A program made the translations under genes and the position numbers. Below, piece after piece: positions 62,980 to 64,000 of a stretch of DNA of 64,000 nucleotides. The notes under the pieces were generated by a model that had not been told where the DNA came from, ran no database searches, and was given only the letters and a program-made list of their open reading frames with translations. The stretch's first letter is position 1; every line of letters starts with the position of its first letter. Source of the stretch: Luteimonas kalidii (GTDB lineage Bacteria; Pseudomonadota; Gammaproteobacteria; Xanthomonadales; Xanthomonadaceae); NCBI RefSeq assembly GCF_029887935.1, contig NZ_JARXRO010000014.1, forward strand, positions 53,685 to 117,684. The letters are read 5' to 3'.

Positions 62980-64000
62980 CTACTGCGCGTACGGCGCCGG
63001 CGTCGCCAGGCCGCGGGCATGGGCGTCGTCGAGGATCCGGCGGATCTCCGCGTCGGCCACCAGCGCCTCGCGTTCGATGCGCCTGCCGACCGCTTCCATC
63101 TCGCGGCCGATCGATTCCATCGGCCGCCCGGCCGCCTCCATCTCGCGGCCCACCGCTTCCATCGGGGCGGAGTGGGCCTCCATGCGCCGGCCCAACGCCT
63201 CCATCGCGTCGCTCTCGTGCTCCATCGCGCGCTCGACGCGCTCGCGCTCCGTGCGCAGCGACGCCAGGCGCGCGTCGCGATCGGACGGGCGACCGGCATC
63301 GTCGCGGCCGCCGGCGGCGTGCAACGAGAGCGCGACTTCCTCCTCGACCAGCGACTCCAGCTCGCGCCCGAGCGCCTGCATGCGCGTCGACGTGGCCTCC
63401 ATCTGCGCCGTGCCGCCGTCGTCCATCTGCTGCTGCAGGGCCTCCATCCGCGCGCCCAGCGCCTCCATCCGCTCGCTGTGCGGACGCATCCGGCGCTCCA
63501 GTGCGTCCATCTCGGCCGTCGCCGCGTCGGTGCGGCGCGAGGCCGCCTCGACCCGCGCCAGGGTGTCGGCATCGCGCACCACCCAGGCGCGGCCGTCGCG
63601 CCGGAACCACACGAAATCGCCATCGATCGCCCGGCGGGTGGCGCGGATGGTGTCGACGTCGTCGAGATCGCCCGACATCCGGAAACCTTCGCGATCGGCG
63701 CGGATCAGCGCATAGCCGGTCCCACGCTCGCGGAGGGTCGTGCGCACGGCGGCGGCGGCATTCGCGTCACCGGGCCGTGCCTGGGGTGCCGGATCGGCGA
63801 TGGTCGACGCCGCGGGCAGTGCGGCTGCCGCCACGCCAGGCGTGGCGAGCGCGGAAGACGCGCGCATCGGCGCGCCCGTGGCCGCGTGGACGACGGTGTT
63901 GTCGCTGTCGATCAGCTGCGCCTGCGCGTAGAAGGTCATGCCGGCAGCGACGAGACCGAGCAGCGGAAACAGCGTGGCGGCGCCGAGCGGGCGACGTTCG
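62980..64000 (-). CDS. Membrane protein with Met-Glu-Ala heptad-like repeats (partial at window end)
   Basis: The frame runs open to the window edge; the first in-window ATG is at 63939 but upstream codons encode a membrane segment (LGAATLFPLLGLVAAG), so the true start lies outside. After the span comes a globular part (GYALIRADREGFRMSGDLDDVDTI, FVWFRRDGRAWVVRD) seen in the C-terminal region of BlaR1/M56-associated proteins of this family of bacteria. The last 200 residues are a coiled coil of seven-residue units (RRMEAHSAPMEAVGREMEA, GRPMESIGREMEAVGRRIE). It may be a sensor accessory protein; a full M56 peptidase could lie just outside. Confidence 0.7.
   Translation of the reverse strand, partial: ERRPLGAATLFPLLGLVAAGMTFYAQAQLIDSDNTVVHAATGAPMRASSALATPGVAAAALPAASTIADPAPQARPGDANAAAAVRTTLRERGTGYALIRADREGFRMSGDLDDVDTIRATRRAIDGDFVWFRRDGRAWVVRDADTLARVEAASRRTDAATAEMDALERRMRPHSERMEALGARMEALQQQMDDGGTAQMEATSTRMQALGRELESLVEEEVALSLHAAGGRDDAGRPSDRDARLASLRTERERVERAMEHESDAMEALGRRMEAHSAPMEAVGREMEAAGRPMESIGREMEAVGRRIEREALVADAEIRRILDDAHARGLATPAPYAQ

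Noticed and set aside
60732..63623. 963-residue open frame on the minus strand
   Set aside because: It is antisense to the M13 peptidase with its complete zinc site, and its sequence is shadow-like.

Overview
The window is 64 kb of very GC-rich chromosomal DNA from a gammaproteobacterium. Many genes start with GTG or TTG, coding is dense on both strands, and the gene content (M13 and M14 peptidases, winged-helix/TolB regulators of the CadC type, GH20 and GH51 glycosidases, a YqjG-type reductase, GlsA, YaeQ, several GGDEF/EAL proteins) best fits the Lysobacteraceae (Xanthomonadaceae), for example Luteimonas or Lysobacter. That placement is inference; there is no rRNA here. I see no tRNA, rRNA, CRISPR array, transposase or phage gene. 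A REP-like palindromic repeat is scattered in intergenic gaps, including a tandem 85-bp duplication near 40.1 kb.

Layout. 0-6 kb: a sugar-nucleotide-type reductase, an HDOD protein, a DUF421 membrane protein, an M14 carboxypeptidase, a TerB-like protein and a methyltransferase. 6-17.8 kb: three separate accessory groups holding two of the window's three GFA-type zinc proteins, an FMN reductase, a GH20 hexosaminidase, two pseudouridine synthases, a RIO kinase, two lipocalin-type proteins, a 568-residue unknown, an AraC regulator and a VOC protein. 17.9-27 kb: an EAL protein, an MBL-like protein, glutaminase, a coupled YqcI/YcgG-DUF1989 pair with a tandem operator-like repeat, the third GFA protein, a possible zinc peptidase, a hydrolase, a lipoprotein and an AlkZ/YcaQ-type DNA glycosylase. 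27-28.5 kb is a lower-GC two-gene surface-glycan insert. 28.8-30.5 kb is an ABC-2 exporter.

32.2-36.5 kb holds a tight operon of N-formylglutamate amidohydrolase, a DUF1704/MATCAP-like metallopeptidase and a glutathione-synthase-like ATP-grasp ligase, linked by ATGA overlaps and followed by a ROK-type protein whose motif order is circularly permuted. 37-42 kb carries YaeQ, a diguanylate cyclase, a Tat-exported LD-carboxypeptidase and a GH51 arabinofuranosidase.

The most notable locus is 42459-45234. A 72-residue peptide is followed 10 bases later by an 848-residue protein made of a signal peptide, a periplasmic TPR-like region, one membrane span, a GGDEF domain and a C-terminal tetrapyrrole-methylase domain. 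Four residues of that last domain (Y644, R650, Y654, Y676) match the spacing of the catalytic residues of the borosin alpha-N-methyltransferase OphMA. I read this as a split-borosin RiPP system whose methyltransferase is fused to a membrane-bound c-di-GMP signalling protein.

45-64 kb: lipoproteins, a winged-helix/TolB regulator diverging from a cytochrome c-sugar dehydrogenase fusion, an HbpS/GlcG protein, an exonuclease III, a bacterial homologue of plant oil-body-associated proteins, a beta-helix protein, an acyltransferase-phosphatase pair, a MASE2-GGDEF cyclase, an FKBP isomerase, a glutathionyl-hydroquinone reductase, an M13 peptidase, and a repeat-rich membrane protein cut by the window end.
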